Source of the DNA: a candidate division NC10 bacterium CSP1-5
Lineage (GTDB): Bacteria > Methylomirabilota > Methylomirabilia > Methylomirabilales > CSP1-5
DNA length: 64,000 nucleotides
Assembly (NCBI GenBank): GCA_001443495.1
Contig: LDXR01000003.1
Span: 1,129-65,128, forward strand
Reading direction: 5' to 3'
The stretch's first letter is position 1. Each line of letters opens with the position of its first letter. Below are positions 34,926 to 43,522 of this stretch, in pieces. The position numbers and the translations under genes are program-made. The notes under the pieces were generated by a model. It saw only the letters and a list, made by a program, of their open reading frames with translations. It was not told the DNA's origin and did no database searches.

Positions 34926-34954
34926 CTGTTAACAAAGGCTTCTCCCCTTGTCAA
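34926..34954 (-). promoter_or_regulatory. Sigma-70-like promoter before the LuxR-type gene
   Basis: A perfect TTGACA (34949-34954) and a weak TAACAG (34926-34931) are separated by 17 bases on the minus strand. The -35 box overlaps the stop codon of the ANTAR gene. Transcription would start near 34919 and run through the two leader hairpins. Confidence 0.5.
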
Positions 34955-35580
34955 GTACTTTCTTCGAGCCCGGAGAAAATTCCTTCCGCGCCCAAGATTG
35001 TCGAGGCGATCTCCTTGAGGGTCATCCTGTTGCTCCGGCTCTTTTGCTGCATCCGGCGGAAAGCCTCCGCCTCGGAAAGCTGCATCCGCCTCATCAGGAT
35101 CCCCTTGGCCTGCTCGACCAGTTTCCTGGTCTCCAGCGCCTCCTTGAGGTCGGTCACCTCGCGGCGCAGGGCATCCAGGTCCTTGAAACGGGCCAGGGCC
35201 ACCCCGATCGTTGACCGGAGGCGCGCTCCGTCCACCGGCTTCAACAGGTAGGCTATGGCACCGGCCTCCCCCGCCCGCCGGAAAAGATCTTCATCCGCGT
35301 ATGCGGTCAGGAAGATGATGGGGATGGGTTCCCGGGTGAGGATAGCGCGGGCGGCCTCGATGCCGTCCACCCCCGGGATCCGGATGTCCATGATGATGAG
35401 GTCGGGATGGAGGTCGCACGCGAGCCTGACCGCCTGCTGGCCGTCCCTTGCCAAAGCTACCACTTCGTGGCCGCTCTCTTCCAGTTGGCCTTTAAGGCCC
35501 GCCGCCACCAGTCCTTCATCCTCGACGACGAGAATTCTGAGCCGTTGCCTTGTTCGCTTAGCAATCATTCCAAGCCCCAT
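34951..35580 (-). CDS. Response regulator with ANTAR RNA-binding output domain
   Basis: This 209-residue protein has a receiver domain (ILVVEDEGLVA, phospho-acceptor Asp in LIIMDIRIPG, FLTAYAD, LLKPVDG) followed by a helix and an ANTAR domain (VEQAKGILMRRMQLSEAEAFRRMQQKS). ANTAR regulators such as AmiR, NasR and EutV bind hairpin RNA and prevent intrinsic termination when active. The gene follows a HisKA_2-type kinase gene, the usual partner. A promoter, a hairpin and a terminator lie between it and the next gene, so that leader is its most likely target. Confidence 0.95.
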   Translation of the reverse strand: MGLGMIAKRTRQRLRILVVEDEGLVAAGLKGQLEESGHEVVALARDGQQAVRLACDLHPDLIIMDIRIPGVDGIEAARAILTREPIPIIFLTAYADEDLFRRAGEAGAIAYLLKPVDGARLRSTIGVALARFKDLDALRREVTDLKEALETRKLVEQAKGILMRRMQLSEAEAFRRMQQKSRSNRMTLKEIASTILGAEGIFSGLEEST

Positions 35581-35668
35581 GGCGATGTACCCGATCTTCC
35601 TTCACCGGGCCGTCCACCGTCACCCTTCCTCACGGAGGACCCACTGGATTAGGATCGCGGTATCAATC

Positions 35669-37918
35669 CTAGATTTGGGGACCCTTGGACATGGGAAACC
35701 GGATCGTTGCCACCGTTCCATTGTCTTCTCGAAGTTCAAATTGCCCCTGAAGGTCAGTCTCGACCAACGAGGTGACGATACCCAGCCCTACCCCTTTCCT
35801 CCCGCCTGTCTTCCTGCTGGTCGTCGAGATCCCCGCACCGTTGTCTCGGATCTCCAGCCGGATCTCCTCTCCCTCTTCTGTGACGCGAACCTGGATGAGT
35901 CCGGCGTCGGAGGTCCGGAACGCGTGTTTCAGAGCATTCGTGATCAGTTCGTTGGTGGCCAACGCTAATGAGGCTAGCCGATTGGGCGGAAGCCTCAGGG
36001 GAGGGGCGTCGGCGGTGATTTTCACTTTCTTGTCCCAACCTAACCCCCTGACTGCAGCCTGGGCCACGTCTTCGACCAGCCTCTTGAGATCCAGTTCCCT
36101 GAACTCGGCCTGAGCCAGAGTATTGTGAATGGCGGCCAGGCTCTGCACCCGCTCGATGGAGGCCTTAAGAGCCTTCTCGGCTGAGTGACGTTTCTTCCGA
36201 GCCATCTCCATCGAGAGCAGGCCCACTATCGTTGCCAAGTTGTTTCGGACCCTGTGGTTCAATTCCCGGACCAGGAGTGACTTGGCCTCAGCGTCTTTTT
36301 TCGTCTGGGCGTAGAGGCGGGCGTTGTCGATGGCAGTCGCGACCACCGAGGCCGCCGATGACAGGAAGGGAACGTCCTGCTCCGTAAACCGACCAAGCTT
36401 GGCGCTGGCGAGGGTGAGATGGCCAATGACCGTCCCCTTCGCTTTCAGGGGGACGCAGACCAGAGATTCGACGCCGCCCAGGGCGGCTGCCAACGAGGAT
36501 AGCTGATCCCCGTTCGAGAGGCTATCCAACAGTATCGGGTGCCAGCTCTCTGCTGCCTGCCCAGAAATCCAGTGTCTCAGCTCGGTTTGGACTATGGCTT
36601 CGATCTGCTCGCGAGGCAACTGAGGATCGGTACGGAGGATGAGCCCACCAGAGCTCTTATCGAGGATTGAAAGGACGGCCACGTCGACTCCGACTACCCC
36701 TTTGACTTTCACGAGTGCCAACTCGATCACATCGTCCAATTCTAGCGTGGAGTCGAGCTGGCGGCTCAGTCCGTGGAGCGCCTCAAGTTCCGACTCGGCC
36801 CGCTTGCGCTCACTGATTTCTCTCTGCAGCATTTTGTTGATCTGCGCCAGCTGTGCGGTCTCTCCCAAAATCCATACCTCTACCTCTTCATGGGCCTCTA
36901 TCATCTCTTTTGCTCGGCTGCGTTCAGCGAGTTCTCTCTGCAGTACTTCGTTGGCCTGTGCCAGCTCCCGGCTACGTGCTTCCTCCCTCTGGAGCAGTTG
37001 ACTTGTGCCGATCACCAAACCGACAAATCCATCGACTTCTCTCTGCGCCCCATCGTTGGGGCACGCGAGTTCTTGGGCCTCCTCCTTCAGGACATGACTC
37101 ATGCTGATCACCAGGCCCACAAGCACAAAGAAGTAGCTGACATTCTTGAGCAGGTGCCCGGCATGGAACATCCCGTCAAAAAATCCTCCCGAGAATGACA
37201 TGAACATGGCCTGGCTGACGAAACTGATGATGAGCGCAAGGAGCAACCAATGTTCAAAAATGTCGTCTTTCCAGAGGCCCTTGCGCACATAGCCGATAAA
37301 GGCCAGCAAAAAGAAGACCGCGGGAATCAACTCCTCGAGCCCGTATGCCGTGATCTCCGGATAATACTTCCGGGGCATGGTGAAGAACGCCAAGATAAGA
37401 ACAATCAGCGAGATGAAAGATCCGACGGCCAAGTACTTCAAGCGCCAGCTGATCTTCTCCGGCTGCCGCGTCCTCGGTTCTCTCCTCCAAGCCTGAACGC
37501 TGAGCCACAAGGAGACAGACAAAAAAAAGCGGGAGGCCAGCCCACTCCACGACATGAGCGATGGAAGCCCCGAAAGCAAGAGATCGGCAAACCACGGAGC
37601 AGATAAGAGTGCATGATATCCGTCCAGCAATCCGGCGCCCAGGAAGCCGATGCCGATCAGCGGGTAGAGATCGGCTTTCTTTCCCCGGAACAGCATGAGA
37701 GTCACAATGCCGATAAACAACGCCAGGATGGAGGCGCTTGCCTCCATCAGCGCATGCAGCTCGGTGCCGCCCTGCCAGGTGAAATCCCGCAGCAGAAGAC
37801 GAACCGTCACCAGGCTGATAAAACACCCAATATAGGTCGCTTTCCTGCTGATCGTAATTTTATCCGGCGTCATGGTGTGGGCGACCGTCCTGTCTTCTTG
37901 CGACGGAGAAAGGACCAC
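35669..37918 (-). CDS. Membrane sensor histidine kinase (MASE3-like, GAF, HisKA_2)
   Basis: This 749-residue kinase has an N-terminal membrane sensor of seven or eight helices (to about residue 285) similar to MASE3 domains. Two related coiled-coil repeats follow (EEARSRELAQANEVLQRELAER; compare ETAQLAQINKMLQREISER), then a GAF domain (about 385-545). The HisKA_2 box is RELNHRVRNNLATIVGLLSME, with the phospho-accepting His in LNHRV. The ATPase domain has NELITNALKHAF and DNGAGIS. The start is a GTG at 37918 or the ATG at 37873. It should phosphorylate the ANTAR regulator encoded next, in response to an unknown membrane or redox signal. Confidence 0.92.
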   Translation of the reverse strand: MVLSPSQEDRTVAHTMTPDKITISRKATYIGCFISLVTVRLLLRDFTWQGGTELHALMEASASILALFIGIVTLMLFRGKKADLYPLIGIGFLGAGLLDGYHALLSAPWFADLLLSGLPSLMSWSGLASRFFLSVSLWLSVQAWRREPRTRQPEKISWRLKYLAVGSFISLIVLILAFFTMPRKYYPEITAYGLEELIPAVFFLLAFIGYVRKGLWKDDIFEHWLLLALIISFVSQAMFMSFSGGFFDGMFHAGHLLKNVSYFFVLVGLVISMSHVLKEEAQELACPNDGAQREVDGFVGLVIGTSQLLQREEARSRELAQANEVLQRELAERSRAKEMIEAHEEVEVWILGETAQLAQINKMLQREISERKRAESELEALHGLSRQLDSTLELDDVIELALVKVKGVVGVDVAVLSILDKSSGGLILRTDPQLPREQIEAIVQTELRHWISGQAAESWHPILLDSLSNGDQLSSLAAALGGVESLVCVPLKAKGTVIGHLTLASAKLGRFTEQDVPFLSSAASVVATAIDNARLYAQTKKDAEAKSLLVRELNHRVRNNLATIVGLLSMEMARKKRHSAEKALKASIERVQSLAAIHNTLAQAEFRELDLKRLVEDVAQAAVRGLGWDKKVKITADAPPLRLPPNRLASLALATNELITNALKHAFRTSDAGLIQVRVTEEGEEIRLEIRDNGAGISTTSRKTGGRKGVGLGIVTSLVETDLQGQFELREDNGTVATIRFPMSKGPQI

Positions 37919-37978
37919 GAAATGCCATGCTCTTTCCTGAGGGCTCTCCCCCCTCGCCGACTACAATAGCGTGACATA

Positions 37979-38009
37979 TCTATAAGGCCATTGCCATCTG
38001 CACTGTCAA
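37979..38009 (-). promoter_or_regulatory. Promoter candidate for the histidine kinase gene
   Basis: TTGACA (38004-38009) and TATAGA (37979-37984) are read on the minus strand with a 19-base spacer, slightly longer than ideal. It points toward the kinase gene and lies in the divergent gap with the lipoprotein gene. Confidence 0.45.
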
Positions 38010-38102
38010 GCACAAAAATTCCGAAAGGGACGAAGCAGTGCTCAAAAAGGGCCGGATCACGACCCCATCTCACGGTCATCTGCGGCCGGTTACAAATGGG
38101 GC

Positions 38103-38130
38103 TTGACATCCGCCTCGATTTGGAAATGAT
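38103..38130 (+). promoter_or_regulatory. Promoter candidate for the lipoprotein gene
   Basis: TTGACA (38103-38108) and AATGAT (38125-38130) have a 16-base spacer on the plus strand. The predicted start point falls on or next to the first ATG at 38137, and no ribosome site is seen, so the transcript could be leaderless. Confidence 0.45.
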
Positions 38131-38136
38131 AGCTGC

Positions 38137-38838
38137 ATGATGATGACCTCGCGTAATTGTGTCCACACCGCCCTGAAGGCGGCCTCCTTTGGCGTCACCG
38201 CCTTTTTGCTCGTGTCGTGCGCCGGGCGGGAGGTCGCTCCACCAGCGTCGGCCCCGCCTCCCCTCACCCGTGTCGACTCCCCACCCGAGTGGCGTCCCGG
38301 TGACCGATGGGTCTATGACTGGACGAGTGGAAACAACACCGGTACCAAGACGGTGGAGGTCCTCGAGATCAGAGAAGTGAACACCATTCGGTACTACGTG
38401 GTGAGGATTGGGGAGATCGATCACTACTACACCTTCGAACTGCAATGGTCTGGCAGCCTGCGGGATGGGCGCGTCGAGGCCCGCATGGTTCCTCCGCATC
38501 CATGGCTGGTCTGGCCCCTTGAAGTCGGCAAGCGCTGGGTCCACCGGGGGTCTTACGAGGAGCGCGATACGAAGAGCCAGCAAGACGACACCTTTGCGGT
38601 GGTCACCGCTGAGGTTGTCGCGGTCCCCGCGGGGCGGTTCCACGCATTCAAGGTGGTCCGCGAGGGGAGTCGCCGTGACTCCGACCAGTATTGGTACGCC
38701 CCCGAGGCCCGCTGGTATGTGCGATGGATCGGCCGACGCGGCGACGTCGAGTTTGAGGAGCGGCTTCGCATGCACGACACGGCCCCGAGGCTGATCCCCA
38801 AATCCACTCCTGAAACCCCAGCATCCAAGACGCAGTAG
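38137..38838 (+). CDS. Lipoprotein of unknown function
   Basis: This 233-residue protein, the only accepted plus-strand gene, has a lipoprotein signal ending FLLVSC, so it should be exported and lipid-anchored. The mature part starts with a proline-rich linker, then a beta-rich domain with PEWRPGDRWVYDW and VEVLEIREVNTIRYYVVRIG. Three ATGs in a row start the frame; which is used is unclear. WRPGDRWVY-like starts occur in other secreted proteins of unknown role. An even longer frame on the opposite strand has no recognisable domain and was rejected. I cannot assign a function. Confidence 0.85.
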   Translation: MMMTSRNCVHTALKAASFGVTAFLLVSCAGREVAPPASAPPPLTRVDSPPEWRPGDRWVYDWTSGNNTGTKTVEVLEIREVNTIRYYVVRIGEIDHYYTFELQWSGSLRDGRVEARMVPPHPWLVWPLEVGKRWVHRGSYEERDTKSQQDDTFAVVTAEVVAVPAGRFHAFKVVREGSRRDSDQYWYAPEARWYVRWIGRRGDVEFEERLRMHDTAPRLIPKSTPETPASKTQ

Positions 38839-38980
38839 CATCAGCCACCCTCATCAGCGCTCAAGGTCCAGCCTTCACCATTGCTCCAAGGCTCGGTGGA
38901 AACCTCCGCAGAATCAGGAGCAGCACCCGGGCTCCCCTCCGGAACGCAGGTGTCATGCCGGACACGGTGCGGTTCCAGCT

Positions 38981-41569
38981 TCATGGGAAATGCTTCTTAC
39001 GCTCCGTCCAAGTGATGCCCTCCGGAAACCGGAACTTTGTCAACGCATCCGCGCTCTCACTTCGGCCGCTGAACCACTCGTCCTGCTCCCAGAACACGCC
39101 CTGGGGGAAAAGCAACTTCGCCAGGACCCACTCTCCTGCTCCCTTCAGCGAGAGCGGCCTGAGCTCCCGTGCCTCCAAATGGTCGGCCTTGGGGAGGTAA
39201 ACGATCGCCCGGACATCGCCCGCCAAGTCGGCCTCGGCGCGGAGCATGAAAGTGTACACGCCAGGCTTCAAACGAACGGAGAAGACCTCGGGAGGGGTGC
39301 CTCGCTCGGAGGCTCGGAAGATGTCCAGCAGCACTGTGTGAATTGGGGCGTCGAGACGTTCGGGGCGAGCGCGCCAGGTGGCTTTCACCTTCACCTGATG
39401 AGCGGCAACCCCGTCCGGCCACTCCAAGACCAGAAGGCCGTAGCCCGCGCTCCGTGGCGGGGCGTGAACTGTCACGGGCCGGCTCCGCTGTGGCGCCCCA
39501 CCGTTCGACGGGATCTCAGCCCGCAGATTGAGGACTCGATCGAGGACAGGGAGGGCCTTCTGGAAGCGCCCGTTGCGCGCACGCACGACGATCCGTCGAT
39601 CATTGACCACGAGCGAGACCGTGGAGATGTTCCGGTTCTCGAGCTCTCCCTCGATGAGGATAACCGGCGGCGAGTCTGGAGGTAGGATGTGTCCGTCCCG
39701 CGGGCTCGCGATCGCGATCCCGTCAGGCACTCGGGGGCGGACGTACTCGAGCGTAATGGTGTCTTCAGCCCTCACGCCCCGCCGGTCTTCGGCCACCGCA
39801 CGGATATGGTTTAGGCCCGAGTCCAGGAGAATCGGAACCCGGAAGGATCCATCGTGGACGGTCACTTCCTTGGCGGTATCGTTCACATAGAGGAGGAGCC
39901 GAACCGGGATCCCCCCTTCGACCTTTCCCGAAATGATCTCCTCCTCCCGGGTCGCAACCCGCTTTCGGTCTCCTCCGAGGCGAACCTCAAACCGGCCGAA
40001 CCTGCGACCCGAAGAGGGTGCAGGCGGGGTTCCTGTGGACGCGATGACTCGTGCCTCCACCAAGGTCCCTGGCGGTGGGAAAAGGGGGGGACCCGCGGAC
40101 GAATGGAATTGGACCGGCGCAGCGTGATCCACTGGCGGCGCACTGCCCGAGGATGGCTCTCGCCGCCCGGACTCGATGAACGGGACGCTTCGGTGAACCT
40201 CCGTAGGTGCAACCTCTGGAACGCGTGGCTCGTCCCGGTCCGCCGGCAAGGATGTCGCAGCGTGCGCCTCCGTAGCGCGGTGCTCGTGCACCTCCTTCGG
40301 GGTCGAGGGGGAGAGCTGTCCCACCACTGCTTCCTCCACCAACGACGGCGATGATTGATAAGAATCCCGCTTGGGCATCGGGGACGCCGCTCGCTCGTGG
40401 GAGACCGGGGCTTTTTCGGCCCCATGCAGACCCGCATCGGCGGAGGCCACAGATTTTGGAGTGGCCTCCCCCTCGGACCTCGGGGCAGAGGGCTGCGCCA
40501 CAACAAGAGGCGTCTTCGGCGCAGGGAGGGTCGCAGAGCCTCTCTCTGGCGTCCTGGACTCGATCATCCTGTCGGCGACCCGAGGGAATGGACGCTGGTC
40601 TGTTCCTAATCCCAGTCCCATCTGTGTCCCGGGCGGAGGAAAGAGGAACACACTCACGTCGAGAGACCGATTCGCCACACCGGGACCACTAGGGGTGGGC
40701 TGCGCCAGCGGCTTCACCACTGCAGACCGGGGCGGAGATTCTTCAGGGACCGACCTCCCGCCCTCACCAGCCGGCATGAGTCCCTGGAATGCCTCCGGTG
40801 TCTCTATCTTTGCCGATTCGGTTCCGTGGGGGACTGCCGTGGTCTCGTGTGCCGGGGCAGGAACCACGGCGACCTCTTGAAGCCCATCATCGAGCCGCCC
40901 GCCTCCGACAGTGGTCTCCTCTACGGTGGACGGTGCTGAATAGTACGGTGGATAAGGAGACTCCTCTGGGGAAGGGGCCGCCTGGAGAGGAGCTGCTGTA
41001 ACCTGACTCGTCGGTTGGAGGGAAGATGAAGGTGTCGATATCGACGCCAAAGGTTCAGCAAGGTGGCCCAGGGGCAACGCGGGAGAGACGACTGCCGCGC
41101 GCTCGGGTAATTTCAAAGGCTCCGTGGAAGCCTCGGAACGGAGGGGCGGCGCCGTAGGACGCTCCGGCTTCGCCATCTTCACCGGAGGCTGCAGCACCCC
41201 AGCAAGATTTCCTTTCACCTGCCTGTCTGTCCGTGAGGCAGTTCCGGCCGAGGAGTTGACAACCATCCCTTGACGGGAGACTTTCGGCTGCTCGGCCGAT
41301 TGAGACCGCCTCGGGCGCTTTCGCTTTTTCGGCAGCGAGGCGAGAAAAACCTGAAAGGTGTCGCGGGTAACCTGTGGGGCCGGCCCAACAAAGGGGTGCG
41401 CCGTCGGGGGAAGGTCACCGACGAGGAACAGAGCGCCGGCCACGGCTACGTGCAGGACGAGCGAAAACCCGACGGGAAGGGCAAAGCCATTCCCCCCGAG
41501 CCGCTCTTCGGCGGCAGGCGAATCAGTCTCCGGGTGCTCACGGGAGAAGTCCAGTGCAAACCAGTCCAT
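38981..41569 (-). CDS. Large TonB-like, proline-rich periplasmic protein with Ig-like domains
   Basis: This protein of about 862 residues ends the Tad operon. A single hydrophobic helix near the N-terminus (LPVGFSLVLHVAVAGALFLVG) resembles the TonB anchor. About 450 residues of proline/serine/alanine-rich, low-complexity sequence follow, enough to span the periplasm. Two Ig-like domains (about 540-700; each has a VNDxx segment) and a unique C-terminal domain complete it. The frame opens at GTG 41608, but GGAGAAGGGGG before the ATG at 41569 favours the latter. It might connect the inner membrane with the pilus secretin. No family was recognised, so this is inference. Confidence 0.8.
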   Translation of the reverse strand: MDWFALDFSREHPETDSPAAEERLGGNGFALPVGFSLVLHVAVAGALFLVGDLPPTAHPFVGPAPQVTRDTFQVFLASLPKKRKRPRRSQSAEQPKVSRQGMVVNSSAGTASRTDRQVKGNLAGVLQPPVKMAKPERPTAPPLRSEASTEPLKLPERAAVVSPALPLGHLAEPLASISTPSSSLQPTSQVTAAPLQAAPSPEESPYPPYYSAPSTVEETTVGGGRLDDGLQEVAVVPAPAHETTAVPHGTESAKIETPEAFQGLMPAGEGGRSVPEESPPRSAVVKPLAQPTPSGPGVANRSLDVSVFLFPPPGTQMGLGLGTDQRPFPRVADRMIESRTPERGSATLPAPKTPLVVAQPSAPRSEGEATPKSVASADAGLHGAEKAPVSHERAASPMPKRDSYQSSPSLVEEAVVGQLSPSTPKEVHEHRATEAHAATSLPADRDEPRVPEVAPTEVHRSVPFIESGRREPSSGSAPPVDHAAPVQFHSSAGPPLFPPPGTLVEARVIASTGTPPAPSSGRRFGRFEVRLGGDRKRVATREEEIISGKVEGGIPVRLLLYVNDTAKEVTVHDGSFRVPILLDSGLNHIRAVAEDRRGVRAEDTITLEYVRPRVPDGIAIASPRDGHILPPDSPPVILIEGELENRNISTVSLVVNDRRIVVRARNGRFQKALPVLDRVLNLRAEIPSNGGAPQRSRPVTVHAPPRSAGYGLLVLEWPDGVAAHQVKVKATWRARPERLDAPIHTVLLDIFRASERGTPPEVFSVRLKPGVYTFMLRAEADLAGDVRAIVYLPKADHLEARELRPLSLKGAGEWVLAKLLFPQGVFWEQDEWFSGRSESADALTKFRFPEGITWTERKKHFP

Positions 41570-41626
41570 GCACTCATGACCCCCTTCTCCCCCATTGCGC
41601 CTTGTCACTCACGCGTGCCCTGCCTG

Positions 41627-42790
41627 CTATTGCACGAGCCGCATTCTTCTCGCGAGGGCCGATCGGGGGCCCGGACCCTGATCGGGGAGAGAATCAATGT
41701 ACGTGCAGCGGAAATACCCAGTGAGGCCCCGCAGGGCTGGATTTCCCGCGTTCGGGCACACCGTCGCGAGCCGGGGATCGTACGGGTTGTTCACCGCACA
41801 CTTCCCTTTGTTGATCACTTGTGTCATGACGAACTCTGTCCACCCCACGATCTCACGCGGCCCGCTGAACGCTTGGGTGGGACATGCGGTGGCGACAACG
41901 GGGACGAGCACCTTCCATCCGGGACCATCATAGGTAGTCGCACCGGTACTGTCGGTGGCCTGATGAAAATCGCCGGTGTTGTACTGCTGAATGAACGTCT
42001 GTTCCAGGAGGTCGTAGACGCTCTGCTGCATGCCGTTACTGGTCCCGACGTCCGTTCCGCTTCTGGGAGTACAAGAGTTACAGTCTTGGTCGGGATCGGC
42101 GGCCGCCCGAATCATTGCCCTCGTCTCGGGGACAGTCGGCGTTGAGGTGCCGCAGGGATTGGCCCACGCAGCGGTGTTGGTACCTAGCGGCGGGCTCCCA
42201 CTCCCCCCGCTACTGGTTATGAAGCTAACAAATTCGCCACAGCCGGTGGAAGAGCGCGGATCAAAACCGCAATTGTTGAGGGCGAGGGGAAACAGGCAGG
42301 ATTGCGGGGGCACGGTCTGCGGCGGGTTGGAGACCGCGGTGGATTGGGCCGAGACGGCGAGAGTATTCAGCCCCAACAGCCGAAGAAACGACGTCGAAAT
42401 CTGGGTCGCATACTGGCAGCGGACGGCATTGACCCGGGTGCCGTCCAGGGACGGGGTAAAGGTTGCCCGGTCCCAGATCCCCAGGACGATGTCTCCGTTG
42501 GTACCGTTCCCGGAATTCAGGCCTAAGTTGATGGTGCCCACCCGGTAGGGGTTCAGGTTGGCAAACCGCCATGCCTGTGATCGCACTGTAGAGAAGACCG
42601 TGCCGTCGAAGCCCAGATTTCCGGCGCCGGCCAGGGCGGCCGCATCCATACTGCGCTGAAGCTCGGCCCTGGCAGCACTAAAGTAAGCAAGGTCGATGGC
42701 AATCCCACCCATGATCAGGATGAACGTCAGGCTCATGGTGGTAAAGAGCAAGATGCTACCCCGCTGACCCTTCAGGGCATCGCCCTTCAT
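41627..42790 (-). CDS. tadG: TadG-like pilus assembly protein
   Basis: This protein of about 387 residues has GQRGSILLFTTMSLTFILIMGGIAIDLAYF at its start, the membrane segment of TadG/TadE-like proteins, followed by AELQRSMDAAALAGAG, a block typical of TadG. The rest is a cysteine-containing extracytoplasmic domain (SCLFPLALNNCGFD). A frame opening at 42961 contains 57 residues of arginine-rich sequence with no support; the ATG at 42790 with an AGGGGAG site is preferred. It lacks the Glu+5 of true pseudopilins, as is usual in TadG. It probably acts in pilus biogenesis or adhesion. Confidence 0.88.
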   Translation of the reverse strand: MKGDALKGQRGSILLFTTMSLTFILIMGGIAIDLAYFSAARAELQRSMDAAALAGAGNLGFDGTVFSTVRSQAWRFANLNPYRVGTINLGLNSGNGTNGDIVLGIWDRATFTPSLDGTRVNAVRCQYATQISTSFLRLLGLNTLAVSAQSTAVSNPPQTVPPQSCLFPLALNNCGFDPRSSTGCGEFVSFITSSGGSGSPPLGTNTAAWANPCGTSTPTVPETRAMIRAAADPDQDCNSCTPRSGTDVGTSNGMQQSVYDLLEQTFIQQYNTGDFHQATDSTGATTYDGPGWKVLVPVVATACPTQAFSGPREIVGWTEFVMTQVINKGKCAVNNPYDPRLATVCPNAGNPALRGLTGYFRCTYIDSLPDQGPGPRSALARRMRLVQ

Positions 42791-42872
42791 GGCTTCTCGC
42801 TCCCCTGTTGGGAAAAGGGCTGGTCTAACACGACCTCGGCATCGTCGAGCAGGACAGATGCGTTCTCCGCCT

Positions 42873-43511
42873 TCACGGCCTCTGTGCCTCCGCAGCCTCG
42901 GGAACGGTCGGCGGAGCTGCGCCCCGGCCCTCGGAGGTCTTGGGGCTCTCAGCGGGCTCAAAATGGATATCCCCGATCTCTTGCCACGGGATGTCCACCC
43001 GCCCCTGGGGAGTCATGCCCCGTAGCACCGCCGTGCCCAGGTTCACATAGTCCCCTTCGACCCGAGAGCCATCCAAAAGCACCGCAGCGGCCGAGTGACG
43101 GAAGTGGGTGACCGCTAGGTAGGGCCGTAAGGCACTATCTTCGACGGGCTGCCGAAAGAATTGGATGCTGCGAATGCTGGCAAGCGGGATCTCGGTTTCG
43201 ACCCCTCTGCGGGAAAGAATCACCAGCGCCACCTGGCCATGCCCCTGCTTCGCCCGCGGCTCCTCCCCGAAGAGAGTGCCGAGCCCCTGGATCGAACCAG
43301 TCATGCTCACATCCGGAGCCTTTGAACCCCGAGGAACGGCACCCTCCTCGGGCTTCGACATGATGGTGTAAAACACCTCGAAGTGGGGTTGAGTCAGCCG
43401 CCAGGACTTCCCATCCCAAGTCCGCACTTCGGCGGTCACCTCCTGCGCGACCGCGGGGAGGGCCGCATTCACGAGCCCCGCCAGAATCGCCAAGCCGACT
43501 ATGACTCTCAT
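42873..43511 (-). CDS. Secreted protein of unknown function in the Tad operon
   Basis: This 212-residue protein has a signal peptide (VIVGLAILAGLVNAALPAVAQ) and a GGAGGGAGAG ribosome site. The mature part contains segments such as LVILSRRGVETEIPLASIRSI and AAVLLDGSRVEGDYVNLGTAVLRG, which look like repeated SH3-like strands. These resemble domains that read R-x-G-V-E-x-E-I-P and D-G-x-x-V-x-G-D, but I recognise no named family. It lies between tadC and tadG and is probably periplasmic. A role in pilus assembly is inferred from position alone. Confidence 0.8.
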   Translation of the reverse strand: MRVIVGLAILAGLVNAALPAVAQEVTAEVRTWDGKSWRLTQPHFEVFYTIMSKPEEGAVPRGSKAPDVSMTGSIQGLGTLFGEEPRAKQGHGQVALVILSRRGVETEIPLASIRSIQFFRQPVEDSALRPYLAVTHFRHSAAAVLLDGSRVEGDYVNLGTAVLRGMTPQGRVDIPWQEIGDIHFEPAESPKTSEGRGAAPPTVPEAAEAQRP

Positions 43512-43522
43512 CTCTCCCTCCG

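Noticed and set aside
37870-38841. 323-codon open frame on the minus strand
   Set aside because: It covers the plus-strand lipoprotein gene and overlaps the kinase start; it shows no domain, whereas the plus frame has a signal peptide with lipobox.
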